DNA from: Chryseobacterium ginsenosidimutans
GTDB taxonomy: Bacteria; Bacteroidota; Bacteroidia; Flavobacteriales; Weeksellaceae
NCBI RefSeq assembly: GCF_030823405.1
Contig: NZ_JAUSXC010000001.1
Coordinates: 2,463,001-2,527,000 of the forward strand
Direction: 5' to 3'
Length of the DNA stretch: 64,000 nt
The position numbers and the translations under genes were made by a program. Below, piece by piece: positions 54,537-63,664 of the stretch; the stretch's first letter is position 1, and every line of letters begins with the position of its first letter. The notes below the pieces were generated by a model, which saw only the letters and a program-made list of their open reading frames with translations, searched no databases and had not been told where the DNA came from.

Positions 54537-54577
54537 AAAAAGCAGGGTGAAATTATTTTCATCCTGCTTTCTTTTAT
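54537..54577 (+). terminator. Terminator of the first GLPGLI gene
   Basis: AAAAGCAGGGTGAAA pairs with TTTTCATCCTGCTTT (one mismatch), followed by CTTTT. Confidence 0.8.
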
Positions 54578-54618
54578 TATCTTTAAAATAAAATACACCG
54601 ATCACAAAACGTAAACCA

Positions 54619-55191
54619 ATGACAGAAAAGGAAAAATGTGAGAACGGACTATTGTACAATGCTAATTATGATCAGGAACTGATTAATGAGCGCATTTCCG
54701 TTAAAGATCTTTGCTTAGAATATAATCAACTGAAAAATTCTGATGCTGAAGGAAGAAATACTTTAATTAAAAAGATTTTGGGGAAAACGAAAGAAAATAT
54801 TTGTATAGAACCGAATTTCTGGTGCGATTACGGCTACAATATTGAAGTTGGTGAAAATTTTTATGCCAATCATAATCTTGTTATCTTGGATTGTGCAAAA
54901 GTTACTTTCGGAGACCATGTTTTTATTGGGCCGAATTGCAGTTTTTATACTGCGAATCATCCGATTGATGTTAAGCAGAGAAACGAAGGCCTGGAATCTG
55001 CACATCCGATCAAAGTAGGATATAATGTCTGGTTTGGTGGAAATGTGGTTGTTCTTCCGGGAATTTCTATCGGAAATAATTCGGTAATCGGGGCAGGAAG
55101 CGTTGTAACAAAAGATATTCCCGATAATGTAGTGGCAGTAGGAAATCCTTGTAAAGTAGTGAAGAATATTATGAATGAAAATAAATATTAA
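54619..55191 (+). CDS. Sugar O-acetyltransferase (maltose/galactoside type)
   Basis: A 190-residue left-handed beta-helix acetyltransferase. The N-terminal helical part, EKCENGLLYNANYDQELINER, is the Mac domain. The hexapeptide region (NIEVGENFYANHNLVILDCAKVTFGDHVFIGPNCSFYTANHP) carries the catalytic His in TANHP, and is closed by GGNVVVLPGISIGNNSVIGAGSVVTKDIPDN. It transfers acetyl from acetyl-CoA to a sugar hydroxyl. It lies between two GLPGLI genes; this placement appears to be chance. Confidence 0.95.
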   Translation: MTEKEKCENGLLYNANYDQELINERISVKDLCLEYNQLKNSDAEGRNTLIKKILGKTKENICIEPNFWCDYGYNIEVGENFYANHNLVILDCAKVTFGDHVFIGPNCSFYTANHPIDVKQRNEGLESAHPIKVGYNVWFGGNVVVLPGISIGNNSVIGAGSVVTKDIPDNVVAVGNPCKVVKNIMNENKY

Positions 55192-55208
55192 ATAAAATTA
55201 AAATAATA

Positions 55209-56049
55209 ATGAAGAAAATAATTCTTGTTTTTGCATTTCTTTTGACAATGATTATCAATGCTCAAAATAAACGTTTTGTCTACGAGTATAAATTTGTCTC
55301 AGATTCAACGAAAAAAGATGAATCGAAAACAGAATCAATGTTTCTGGATGTTGCTAAAAAAGGATCTAAATTTTACAGTCGCGATCGCTATATTTCAGAT
55401 TCATTGATTGAAGTTCAATCCAAAAATAAAAGCAGGGATTTTTCTAAAATTAAGTTTGGAATGATCTCTTATGTTATTGAAAAGTCTTATCCCGATTATA
55501 AAGTTTTATTCTTCAATCGGTTAGATATGGATGAATATAAAGTTTCGGATGAAAGAAAATTAAGCTGGAAAATTTACCGGATAAAGAGAAAATTGGTGAA
55601 TTTAATACACAAAAAGCAGTTGCAGATTTTGCGGGAAGAATATGGACGGCTTGGTTTGTTCCAGATATTCCGATTCAGGATGGACCATATAAATTTCACG
55701 GCTTACCGGGTTTGATCATTAAAATTGAAGATAAAACCAACTCTCATTCTTATATTTTAAAAGAGATTAAAAATTTAAAAAATGATGAATGGAAAAGTGA
55801 AACCGACAAACAAAGATTCGGAACATTAATTTCTTTATCTCAGGACAAATATAAAAAACAGTTCCTCGAGAGCCGGAATAATCCCACAAAAGGAATGCGA
55901 CAAATGTTGGCAAGTGGCCGAAAAGTTATAATGACAGATGAAAACGGAAAACAACTTGATATAGAAGAGATGATGAGAGACCGCGAAAGAAGAGTAAAGG
56001 AAGATAATGCGAAGACAATAATCTTCTTGAGATGGATTTGTTGAAGTAA
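55209..56049 (+). pseudogene. GLPGLI family gene with two -1 frameshifts
   Basis: Frame 1 starts at 55209 (MKKIILVFAFLLTMIINAQ, signal peptide) and follows the paralog at 53617 to LSWKI near 55575. There a single missing T (in ATTT-ACCGGATAAAG) shifts the frame; the correct text LPDKEKIGEFNTQKA...PYKFHGLPGLIIKIED is in the second frame, which then runs to about 56016. A second single-base loss (GCGAAG-ACAATAAT) moves the true end NNNLLEMDLLK to a stop at 56047-56049, which matches the paralog's AKNNNPIEPDLVK. Corrected, it would be about 279 residues. Gene decay and sequencing error are both possible; the two losses in one gene favour decay. Confidence 0.85.
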
Positions 56050-56051
56050 AA

Positions 56052-56090
56052 AATTCGGCGCGGAAACAAAGTTTCCGCGCCGAATTATAT
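56052..56090. terminator. Strong two-way terminator
   Basis: A perfect 16-bp stem (56052-56067 with 56071-56086, GC-rich centre GGCGCGG) with a 3-nt loop lies between the GLPGLI pseudogene and the converging aldolase gene. Confidence 0.93.
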
Positions 56091-56108
56091 CTAAAAGATT
56101 GTCAGTTC

Positions 56109-56762
56109 TTATGCTAATTTCTGAGAATCTGCAATAAACTGAGCCAATCCGCTGTCTGTTAATGGGTGTCTTAGCAAACTCAAGATCGGAGGAAGTGGAG
56201 AGGTGATCACATCAGCACCGATTTTTGCACAGTCGATGATGTGCATTTGGTGACGGATAGAAGCTGCTAGAATTTCAGTTTCATACATATAGTTATCGAA
56301 AATCAATCTGATTTCCTGGATCAAACCTAATCCGTCAGTTGAAATATCATCAAGTCTTCCTAAGAACGGAGAAACATAAGTTGCACCGGCTTTTGCAGCC
56401 AAAAGAGCTTGCCCTGCAGAGAAAATCAATGTACAGTTCGTCTTGATTCCTTTGTCAGAAAAATATTTTAACGCTTTGATACCGTCTTTAATCATTGGGA
56501 TCTTTACCACAATATTCGGGTGAATTGCTGCCAACTCATCACCTTCTTTGATCATTTCTTCGTAAGTTGTAGAAAGAACTTCTGCAGAAATATCTCCATC
56601 TACGATTTCGCAGATTGCTTTATAATGATTTTTGATCGCTTCAGCTCCCTGAATACCTTCTTTTGCCATCAATGAAGGGTTTGTAGTCACTCCATCAAGG
56701 ATTCCAAGGTCTTTAGCTTCTTTAATTTGCTCTAGATTAGCAGTGTCAATAAAAAATTTCAT
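56109..56762 (-). CDS. fsa: Fructose-6-phosphate aldolase (transaldolase-like)
   Basis: A 217-residue small transaldolase-family enzyme. Signature [31 protein letters not shown] is at the start; the Schiff-base Lys is in VVKIPM (about residue 86), followed by [35 protein letters not shown], and the C-terminus shows [12 protein letters not shown]. The family contains both fructose-6-phosphate aldolases and true transaldolases (TalC); the sequence alone does not separate them with certainty. It is a single-gene unit. Confidence 0.93.
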   Translation of the reverse strand: MKFFIDTANLEQIKEAKDLGILDGVTTNPSLMAKEGIQGAEAIKNHYKAICEIVDGDISAEVLSTTYEEMIKEGDELAAIHPNIVVKIPMIKDGIKALKYFSDKGIKTNCTLIFSAGQALLAAKAGATYVSPFLGRLDDISTDGLGLIQEIRLIFDNYMYETEILAASIRHQMHIIDCAKIGADVITSPLPPILSLLRHPLTDSGLAQFIADSQKLA

Positions 56763-56906
56763 TTGTTTACAGATTTATTTCTTACAAAGATAATCATTCC
56801 TTTTTTGAGTGGAAAATTTTTAATTTGATTTAGCATTTACTGTCTTAGATTTTTAAAGCATCTTAATAATAAAATTAAATAACGCAAAAATTGTATTTTT
56901 ACTCAT

Positions 56907-57395
56907 ATGCAAAATAATCACTTCACAGCAAGATTAGAGATCATCGGCATCAATCCTTTTGTTTTCATTCCTGAAGAAATTTTAAATCAAATTTTTGAAA
57001 AATCGGGGAAGAATAAGAGTCCGATTCCGGTGAAAGGAACCGTGAATGGTAAGGAATTCAGACAGAATTTAATGAAATATTTAGGCGAATGGCGACTGTA
57101 TATCAATTTGAAAATGCTTCAAAATTCCCCGAAAAGAATTGGTGAAACAATCGAGGTCTTTGTTGAGTTTGATGATGCTGAGAGAACGGTTTCCATCCAT
57201 CCGAAACTGGATCAAGCCATTAAAGAAGATCCAATTATTCAAACCAATTTTGAAAATTTAATTCCTTCAAGAAAATTAGAATTAATAAAATATATTAACA
57301 ATCTTAAAACAGAAGAAAGTATTAATAAAAATATTGAAAAAATAATCAGACATCTTAAAGGTGAAACCGATTTTTTTGGCAAAAGAATTAATTAA
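56907..57395 (+). CDS. DUF1905/YdeI-OmdA-like protein
   Basis: A 162-residue protein made of a DUF1905 beta barrel (FTARLEIIGINPFVFIPEEIL, VKGTVNGKEFRQNLM, IGETIEVFVEFDDAERTV; residues 5-95) and a helical YdeI/OmdA-type C-terminus (FENLIPSRKLELIKYINNLKTEESINKNIEKIIRHL). Such pairs are common in Bacteroidetes; function is unknown. No signal peptide, so it is cytoplasmic. A strong terminator follows and may serve the converging TPR gene too. Confidence 0.87.
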   Translation: MQNNHFTARLEIIGINPFVFIPEEILNQIFEKSGKNKSPIPVKGTVNGKEFRQNLMKYLGEWRLYINLKMLQNSPKRIGETIEVFVEFDDAERTVSIHPKLDQAIKEDPIIQTNFENLIPSRKLELIKYINNLKTEESINKNIEKIIRHLKGETDFFGKRIN

Positions 57396-57417
57396 ACCAT
57401 TAAGAATTAAAGTCAAA

Positions 57418-57452
57418 AAATAAATCCGGAAATTTTTTCCGGATTTATTTTT
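57418..57452. terminator. Two-way terminator between DUF1905 and TPR genes
   Basis: AAATAAATCCGGAAA pairs with TTTCCGGATTTATTT around a short T loop, between two converging genes. Confidence 0.88.
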
Positions 57453-57455
57453 AAA

Positions 57456-58007
57456 CTATGAATTTAAAGCTTTACTTAACTTGATAGCGTCTTGATTGCT
57501 AGGATCATATTGCAATGATTTAGCAATGTGTTCCTTTGCTTTAGCCCGATCGCTTTGCTGTTCTGAAAAGGCAAGATAAAAATAGGCATAGGCCAGATTT
57601 TTCTTATTTTGCTCTACTTCTTCAGGTTTTACAGTGGCAACATACTTTTCATAGGCAATTTTGGCATTGGTATCATCTTTAGCAGATTGATAAGCATAGG
57701 CCTGACTGTAATATGATGGAGCCCAATCCGGCAATAAAACAGATACTTTTTTCCAGGTATCAACTGCATTAGTCCAGTCTGAAGCTTCCTGATAGGCTGT
57801 AGCCAGTTTTGCTAATGCTTCAGTATCCTTTGGATTGGTTTCAATTTGTTTTTTAAGACCATCAATGGTCGGATTACTCGATTGAGCTGTAGTAACGGTG
57901 GTAGTTGCACTGTCTGTTTGAGTCGTTTGTGCATTTGCAAAACCTGCACCTCCTACAAGTATCAAACCTAAAAACAGGTTTTTGATATTAATTTTTGTCA
58001 TTTTCAT
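57456..58007 (-). CDS. Periplasmic tetratricopeptide repeat protein
   Basis: A 183-residue exported protein with signal peptide (MKMTKINIKNLFLGLILVGGAGFANAQ). It holds about three TPR units: DGLKKQIETNPKDTEALAKLATAYQEA, WTNAVDTWKKVSVLLPDWAPSYYSQAYAYQSA and AKEHIAKSLQYDPSNQDAIKLSKAL, which form a small helical scaffold for protein contact. The linker after the signal peptide is rich in Thr/Ser/Gln. Partners are unknown; there is no neighbouring gene in the same unit. Confidence 0.9.
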   Translation of the reverse strand: MKMTKINIKNLFLGLILVGGAGFANAQTTQTDSATTTVTTAQSSNPTIDGLKKQIETNPKDTEALAKLATAYQEASDWTNAVDTWKKVSVLLPDWAPSYYSQAYAYQSAKDDTNAKIAYEKYVATVKPEEVEQNKKNLAYAYFYLAFSEQQSDRAKAKEHIAKSLQYDPSNQDAIKLSKALNS

Positions 58008-58130
58008 AATCTTACATTTTTTAATATTGATTTCTAAAATTCAAGAATAATTCCATAAAATCTTAAATTTTAGAATCTTTAAGTTTTTTTAGAAAATATT
58101 AACGGCTCAGCGATTTTTTTAGCTTATTTT

Positions 58131-58160
58131 TTGATTCGTTGCTGTTTGAGTTTATCTTTG
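58131..58160 (+). promoter_or_regulatory. Promoter of the peptidase E gene
   Basis: TTG (58131-58133), a 19-nt spacer and TATCTTTG (58153-58160) form a full consensus promoter. It lies inside a longer open frame of the next gene, which supports the internal ATG at 58199 as the start. Confidence 0.7.
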
Positions 58161-58198
58161 TGACTCAACAATTTTTAATTATTACAATTTTTTCCTGT

Positions 58199-58891
58199 AT
58201 GAATATAATATTAGCATCAACTTCCACACTTTTTGGCGGAGAATATCTTGAGTATCTAAGAGAAGAATTAATTAAATTATATGAAGGAATTGATGAAATA
58301 ATTTTCATTCCTTTTGCAAGACCAGGCGGAATTTCTCATGAAGATTATACTACAAAAGCACGTTCTTTTTTCGAAACAATTAACATCAAAGTAAAAGGGC
58401 TTCATGAATTTGAAGATAAAATTGAAGCTCTGAACAATGCAAAAGGTTTTTTTACAGGTGGCGGAAATACTTTTTTACTGGTTAAAACCTTGCATGAAGA
58501 AGATCTAATGCAGATTTTAAAATCAAATATAGAAAACGGAAAACCATATTTAGGTTGCAGTGCAGGAAGCAATATTGGTGGACAAAATATGAAAACCACG
58601 AACGATATGCCGATTGTTTATCCAGCGAGTTTTGATTGTATGGGATTGGTTCCATTCAACTTAAATCCTCATTATTTGGATCCCAATCCGGATTTGAAGC
58701 ACAACGGAGAAACTAGGGAAACAAGAATTAAAGAATTTTTAACCCAAAATGATTTAAAAGTTGTCGGACTTCGTGAAGGAAACTGGATCAGAAGAATTGG
58801 GAGTAAAATTACGGTTGAAGGAAGTGAGCAAACAAGAATTTTTGAAAAAGATAAAGAACCTTATGAGATTGAAGCCGGCTCGGAGTTGTAA
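58199..58891 (+). CDS. pepE: Peptidase E (alpha-aspartyl dipeptidase)
   Basis: From ATG 58199 the product is 230 residues, the normal length of PepE, beginning MNIILASTSTLFGGEYLEYLREEL. The nucleophile Ser is in YLGCSAGSNIGG (about residue 121), preceded by FFTGGGNTFLLVKTL, and NLNPHYLDPNPDLKHNGETRETRIKEF carries the family's His and Glu. The S51 family cleaves dipeptides with N-terminal Asp. A frame open 20 codons further upstream is rejected because a full promoter lies inside it. Confidence 0.95.
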   Translation: MNIILASTSTLFGGEYLEYLREELIKLYEGIDEIIFIPFARPGGISHEDYTTKARSFFETINIKVKGLHEFEDKIEALNNAKGFFTGGGNTFLLVKTLHEEDLMQILKSNIENGKPYLGCSAGSNIGGQNMKTTNDMPIVYPASFDCMGLVPFNLNPHYLDPNPDLKHNGETRETRIKEFLTQNDLKVVGLREGNWIRRIGSKITVEGSEQTRIFEKDKEPYEIEAGSEL

Positions 58892-58927
58892 TTTTAATTA
58901 ATTATATTTGAATAAGGTTTAATAAGT

Positions 58928-59001
58928 GCTTCAACAGGCTCAGCATGGCATTCCTAATACTAATGCTTTTTGTAGTATTGTCATGATGAGCCTGTCGAAG
59001 C
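58928..59001. repeat. REP-like imperfect palindrome
   Basis: The outer arms (58928-58947 and 58982-59001, core ACAGGCTCA/TGAGCCTGT) match at 18 of 20 positions. An inner stem AATACTA/TAGTATT (58956-58962 with 58973-58979) sits within. It lies between pepE and dacB. One worn arm occurs at 4986-4999, and a similar short fragment lies in the first codons of hsdS. It looks like the scattered intergenic palindromes (CTTCGACAGGCTCA type) of Chryseobacterium genomes. Confidence 0.65.
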
Positions 59002-59035
59002 TTTAAAAATTAATTGAATTTACAAGAGAAAAACA

Positions 59036-60406
59036 ATGAAAAAAGCATTTGCTGTTCTTACTTTATCAACACAGATAATTTTTGCTCAGAATATAACTCA
59101 AAAACTGGATGCTGCCACTAAAGATCTTATGGATTCTTCGGGAGCAATTTCGTCTGGTTTATCATTTTATGTTTCTGATGAAAACGGAAATCTTATTTAT
59201 GATTATCAGGGAAATAAAGGTCTGTCGACGGCTTCTACGCAGAAAATATTCACCGCAGCAGCGGCTTTGGAAACGTTAGGGAAAAATTATACTTTTAAAA
59301 CTACTTCAAGCTATTCAGGAACAATCTCAGAAGGAAATCTTAATGGCAATATTTTTATTAGTTCAACAGGAGATCCTACATTGGGAAGCTGGAGATATGA
59401 CGCATATAAACCTGAAAATTTTAAACAAAAACTACTTGATGCCATAAAAAAAACAGGAATTAAAAAAATTTCGGGAGATCTTGTGATCGACGATTCTTAT
59501 TTCGACCATCAGACAATTCCGGGCGGCTGGCCGTGGGATGATTTGGGAAATTATTATGGAGCAGGAGTTTGGGGAATCAACTGGCGCGAAAATCAGTTTG
59601 ATATCAATATTAACGGAACAGAATTTAAAAGTTTTTCTTATCCTTTGGAAGGTGTAAATTGGTTGAATGATTTAAAAGCCGGAGGAAGCTCCGACCAAAG
59701 CCTTATTTTCACTGCGCCACATTCAAATGTTGCTTTGATTAACGGAACTTTACCGCAGAAAACGGTGACAGTTTCAGGATCTACACCAAATCCACCTTTA
59801 CAGCTTGGTGTGGAAGTAAAACAATGGCTGAAAGAATCAGGAATTGAATTTTCGGGAAAAATAGTAACAAATTCCCAGCTTGAAATCGAAGGAAAGAAAC
59901 CTCTCGAAGTTCCGAAAAATAACATAATTCTTACTTACGAATCTCCAACTTTGGATAAAATCGTCTATTGGTTTTTAAGAAAAAGTATCAATTTTTATGG
60001 GGAGACCTTAATTAAAACATTGGGGAAAGAAAAAAAAGGAAATCCTAGTTTTAAAAGTGGAGTGGCATTTCTGAAAGAATTCTGGAAATCAAAAGGTATT
60101 AATTCGAATATGATCAATTTTGCTGATGGAAGTGGACTTTCACCGCAAAATTATGTCGCTGCAAAAGCAGAAGTTCAGGCTCTATTGTATGCCAGAAAGC
60201 AACCTTGGTTCGATACTTATTATGATGGGTTTCCGATACAGGACAATGGGATGAAAATGAAAAGCGGAACAATGAAAGACACCAAATCTTTTGCAGGTTT
60301 TCACAGTTCGAAAGACGGAAAAAAATATGTATTTTCAATCATTATTAACAATTATCAGGGAAGCGGAAGTACAGAGCTACAGAAAATTCTGAATGTTTTA
60401 AAATAA
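59036..60406 (+). CDS. dacB: D-alanyl-D-alanine carboxypeptidase/endopeptidase (PBP4 type)
   Basis: A 456-residue periplasmic S13 peptidase that trims peptidoglycan stem peptides and crosslinks. Signal peptide MKKAFAVLTLSTQIIFAQ. The active-site Ser-x-x-Lys is in LSTASTQKIFTAAAALE (about residue 67), the Ser-x-Asn in DGSGLSPQN and the KTG-like box in KMKSGTMKD. The large insert typical of PBP4 (residues about 90-260, for example STGDPTLGSW and VWGINWRENQFDI) is present. It ends 8 nt before a sensor kinase gene that uses a TTG start, so the two may be cotranscribed. Confidence 0.95.
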   Translation: MKKAFAVLTLSTQIIFAQNITQKLDAATKDLMDSSGAISSGLSFYVSDENGNLIYDYQGNKGLSTASTQKIFTAAAALETLGKNYTFKTTSSYSGTISEGNLNGNIFISSTGDPTLGSWRYDAYKPENFKQKLLDAIKKTGIKKISGDLVIDDSYFDHQTIPGGWPWDDLGNYYGAGVWGINWRENQFDININGTEFKSFSYPLEGVNWLNDLKAGGSSDQSLIFTAPHSNVALINGTLPQKTVTVSGSTPNPPLQLGVEVKQWLKESGIEFSGKIVTNSQLEIEGKKPLEVPKNNIILTYESPTLDKIVYWFLRKSINFYGETLIKTLGKEKKGNPSFKSGVAFLKEFWKSKGINSNMINFADGSGLSPQNYVAAKAEVQALLYARKQPWFDTYYDGFPIQDNGMKMKSGTMKDTKSFAGFHSSKDGKKYVFSIIINNYQGSGSTELQKILNVLK

Positions 60407-60413
60407 AATTACT

Positions 60414-61568
60414 TTGAAAAAATCTATCATTTCAAGATTAAATAACTGGATCATTTTTGTTTTGATGACAATTGTTGTTCTTACAGTTGTCATTGCCTCA
60501 ACTATTTTGATTAATTTTCTTCGAAAGGAAGAGGTTAAAAGAGTTGATATTTTGGTGAGTGCTTTGAAATTTCAACAGGAAGTAGCCAACCCTAATTTGG
60601 AAATTCAGGCATTGCTTCTTCAAATTTACAGTTCAAATACTACAATTCCACTTATTATCCTGGATAAAAACGATCAGATCATTGAACATAAAAATATCCC
60701 TCAGGATATTGAAAATGATTCTGGAAAAATAGTGGATTTAGCTAAAAAAATGGCAAAAAGCTATTCTCCTATTGAAATTGAAATAGTAAAAGGAAACAAA
60801 CAGGTTGTTTTTTATGATAATTCGCCTTTGTTGAATAATCTGCGTTATTCTCCATATATATTGGGCTTTTTTATTTTATGTTATTTTCTTTTTTCTTTTT
60901 GGTTTTTCAGAACAATTAAAAAAACTGATGAAGGTTATCTTTGGGCAGGTTTGGCAAAAGAAACAGCACACCAAATCGGAACTCCATTATCATCGATGAT
61001 TGGCTGGATGGAAATCATGAAGCTCGATGATCCCGATTCTGAAGGCGTTCATGAGATTGAAAAAGATATTGAAAGATTAAGGACTATTTCAGAACGATTT
61101 TCTAAAATAGGTTCTATTCCGGAGCTTAATGATACAGATTTTAATACAACAATTAAAGAAAATTATGATTATTTAAAGACCAGAATTTCGCGAAAAATCA
61201 ATTTTGGTTTGCATCTTCCAAGCTATGATATTTCTGTTCCACACAACAAAATTCTGATGAGCTGGGTAATCGAAAATCTTGTGAAAAATGCTGTAGATGC
61301 TATGAAAGGGGAAGGTTCGATCTCAATGTCTGTTTTTGAGCGCAATAAAAATATTTTAGTTGAAGTACAGGACAACGGAAGCGGAATGACAAAGCAACAG
61401 GCAAGAAATGCCTTTAAGCCAGGTTATTCAACCAAAAAAAGAGGTTGGGGATTAGGATTGTCACTCGCAAAAAGGGTAGTGCAGGAATATCATAGTGGAG
61501 ATATTAAAATTGCGCAGACAGAAGTAGGAAAGGGAACGACTTTTAGAATAATGATTAAGAAAGGGTAA
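60414..61568 (+). CDS. Membrane sensor histidine kinase, TTG start
   Basis: A 384-residue kinase. TTG at 60414 gives (M)KKSIISRLNNWIIFVLMTIVVLTVVI, the first membrane helix; a second lies at residues 145-165 (ILGFFILCYFLFSFWFF). Between them is a sensor region of about 100 residues. The phospho-acceptor His is in AKETAHQIGTPLSSMIGW (about 187); HATPase motifs are VIENLVKNAVDAMK and VQDNGSGM, then GWGLGLSLAKR. No response regulator gene is adjacent. Its start, 7 nt after dacB, suggests a cell-wall role (inference). Confidence 0.93.
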   Translation: MKKSIISRLNNWIIFVLMTIVVLTVVIASTILINFLRKEEVKRVDILVSALKFQQEVANPNLEIQALLLQIYSSNTTIPLIILDKNDQIIEHKNIPQDIENDSGKIVDLAKKMAKSYSPIEIEIVKGNKQVVFYDNSPLLNNLRYSPYILGFFILCYFLFSFWFFRTIKKTDEGYLWAGLAKETAHQIGTPLSSMIGWMEIMKLDDPDSEGVHEIEKDIERLRTISERFSKIGSIPELNDTDFNTTIKENYDYLKTRISRKINFGLHLPSYDISVPHNKILMSWVIENLVKNAVDAMKGEGSISMSVFERNKNILVEVQDNGSGMTKQQARNAFKPGYSTKKRGWGLGLSLAKRVVQEYHSGDIKIAQTEVGKGTTFRIMIKKG

Positions 61569-61599
61569 TTAACTTTTCTTCATTAATAACTTAACAAAA

Positions 61600-61622
61600 A
61601 AGCGGAGAAAATTCCCCGCTTA
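61600..61622. terminator. Two-way terminator between kinase and M61 genes
   Basis: AAGCGGAGAA (61600-61609) pairs with TTCCCCGCTT (61612-61621, one mismatch) between two converging genes. Confidence 0.75.
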
Positions 61623-61655
61623 ATTATAATTTTTAAATTTAATTATTCATTAAAA

Positions 61656-63512
61656 CTATTTTTTACCGGTCAGCCACTGATCCTGAAGTTTCTGTTCTGC
61701 GGAAGTTGGATTAGCTTTAAACTGAAGTGTTTCCACTGTCATTTTATCAAGAACAGCTTTTCCTTTAAGATCTATTTTGTCGGTTTTATCACCGTTCTTT
61801 CTTAAAACTGTCACCGTTACATCTTGCCCTTCCTTAATAGTTTTGGCATATTGAATAAAAGCCTGGATATTTTGAATATTAATTGTTTTTCCGTCTAAAG
61901 CAACAATTTTATCTGTAATTTTAAATCCGATACTTTTTGAGAAAGGGGATAATGCTGAACTTTCATCAAAGACAAATGCGTTGTCCTTATCATCATAACC
62001 AGTCTGTTGTGGATCTTTAATAAACCAGAAAATCGGTGGAGTTTCCTGCTTTTTTGCTTCTACGCCTACCTGATTCAAATACTCAATATAAGGTGTTGGC
62101 TGACTTCCTGCAATATATTTGTTATAGAAATCTCTTACTTGAGGATAACCTGTAACAGCTACCAATTCATCAATTAATTTATCATCTTTGAAAGGTTTGT
62201 TTTCGCCAAATCTTTGAGATAACTTTCTGATCATATCGCGGTAACCCATTTCACCGTTTGACAGTTTTCTTAGTTCTATATCAAGACACATCGCCAAAAG
62301 CGCCCCTTTTTCGTAAACATTTCTGTACTGATCTTTATATTCGTCTTTAAGAACATTTTTACTCATCACCGTGAAAGGCATGGTGTCGTTATAGTTCTTA
62401 GAGTTGGTAATTTTTTCGTTCATTCTTTTAAGGAATTCATCTTTGTTGATCAATCCTTCCTGAATCTGAAATAAATTGGCAAAATATTCGGTTCCGCCTT
62501 CATACATCCAAAGGTGTTGAGACATTTTCGGATCTGCATAATCGAAATAGTGAATTTCTTCCGAATGCGTTTTCAAAGGATTTACCGTGTGGAAAAATTC
62601 ATGGGAAACTACATCGGTAATTGTTTTGTCAATCGCTTCTTTCGGCATCATTTCAGGTAAAACAACACTTGTAGATTCGTGATGTTCGAGTGCTCCGAAA
62701 CCTTTGATTTGCGGTTCACCAGTTCCTGAAAGATAAAGCATGATCGCATATTTCTTATTGGTATTCATATCACCCAAAAATTTCTTCTGAGCTACGACCA
62801 TTTTTTCCAGGTTTTCTTTAAAATCTGCTGCTTTATACTTTCCTGTGGGAGAATAAACACCCAAAACAAGATCCATTCCGCCTGCATTGAAGGTAATGTA
62901 ATCTGGTTTTGAGTACATTAGCGGAGAATCGGTTACTTTGGCATAATTTGCCAGAGTAAAAGTGTCTGTAGATTCGGATTTATCTTGGTCTACCAAGGCT
63001 GTTGTTCCGTAAAAATCAGTCGGTTTCTGGATTACTAATTGATAAGGAACATCTTGCATATTGTCGATGTATCCTACAAAACCATGGGTATTTACAAGGT
63101 AAATTTTTCCCTGCTCAATATCTGTTCCTGAAGGTGAAAATACAGCTTTATGTTTTGATGTATCCATTTCATCATCAAAACTGTCATTTACGAGATAAGT
63201 GATTTTAGTTAAATTTTGAGCATTTTTTAATGAATAGGTGTTATCATTAACTTTCGTGAAAGTCAATTCTTTTCCTTTATTATCAAAAAACTTGATGCCT
63301 TCCACGAATCTTCCATAATCATCTATAGAATAAGTTCCGGGAACAGTTTTGGGAAAATGGAATTTCACATCTCCGGATTTCATCTTTGGAAACTCCATCG
63401 TCACGGCAACTTTATCATCTTTTACATTCACAAGATCAATTGTCGTTTTGATAGACTGAGCATTAACTAAAAAGGTCGTTAAAACTCCTAAACTTAGTGC
63501 TATTTTTTTCAT
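61656..63512 (-). CDS. M61 family metallopeptidase with PDZ domain
   Basis: From ATG 63512 the product is 618 residues with signal peptide MKKIALSLGVLTTFLVNAQ; a frame starting at 63551 adds 13 residues and is not needed. An N-terminal beta domain (residues 25-200) is followed by the gluzincin catalytic domain: VVSHEFFHTVNPLKTHSEEI (about 302, HExxH) and LWMYEGGTEYFANL (third ligand Glu). A PDZ domain (SIGFKITDKIVALDGKTINIQNIQAFIQYAK) lies at about 530-585. The family contains glycyl aminopeptidases. Export to the periplasm or outside is expected; the M1 peptidase gene upstream on the same strand may share its role in peptide use. Confidence 0.95.
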   Translation of the reverse strand: MKKIALSLGVLTTFLVNAQSIKTTIDLVNVKDDKVAVTMEFPKMKSGDVKFHFPKTVPGTYSIDDYGRFVEGIKFFDNKGKELTFTKVNDNTYSLKNAQNLTKITYLVNDSFDDEMDTSKHKAVFSPSGTDIEQGKIYLVNTHGFVGYIDNMQDVPYQLVIQKPTDFYGTTALVDQDKSESTDTFTLANYAKVTDSPLMYSKPDYITFNAGGMDLVLGVYSPTGKYKAADFKENLEKMVVAQKKFLGDMNTNKKYAIMLYLSGTGEPQIKGFGALEHHESTSVVLPEMMPKEAIDKTITDVVSHEFFHTVNPLKTHSEEIHYFDYADPKMSQHLWMYEGGTEYFANLFQIQEGLINKDEFLKRMNEKITNSKNYNDTMPFTVMSKNVLKDEYKDQYRNVYEKGALLAMCLDIELRKLSNGEMGYRDMIRKLSQRFGENKPFKDDKLIDELVAVTGYPQVRDFYNKYIAGSQPTPYIEYLNQVGVEAKKQETPPIFWFIKDPQQTGYDDKDNAFVFDESSALSPFSKSIGFKITDKIVALDGKTINIQNIQAFIQYAKTIKEGQDVTVTVLRKNGDKTDKIDLKGKAVLDKMTVETLQFKANPTSAEQKLQDQWLTGKK

Positions 63513-63628
63513 TGAGTTTAATTTATAGTTAAATAGTTGCTGAAAAATCAATTTTGTTACGAATCTTTATATTAAACTTTTCTTAAAAAATTAAAGTAAT
63601 TAATATAAATCGGAAAAAACAAAAAAGA

Positions 63629-63662
63629 AAAGGCAAAACTGATATTTGATTTGCCTTTTTAT
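63629..63662 (-). terminator. Hairpin after the M1 peptidase gene
   Basis: AAAAAGGCAAA-type arms (AAAAGGCAAA with TTTGCCTTTTT) flank an 11-nt loop just past the M1 stop codon on the minus strand. Confidence 0.75.
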
Positions 63663-63664
63663 TT

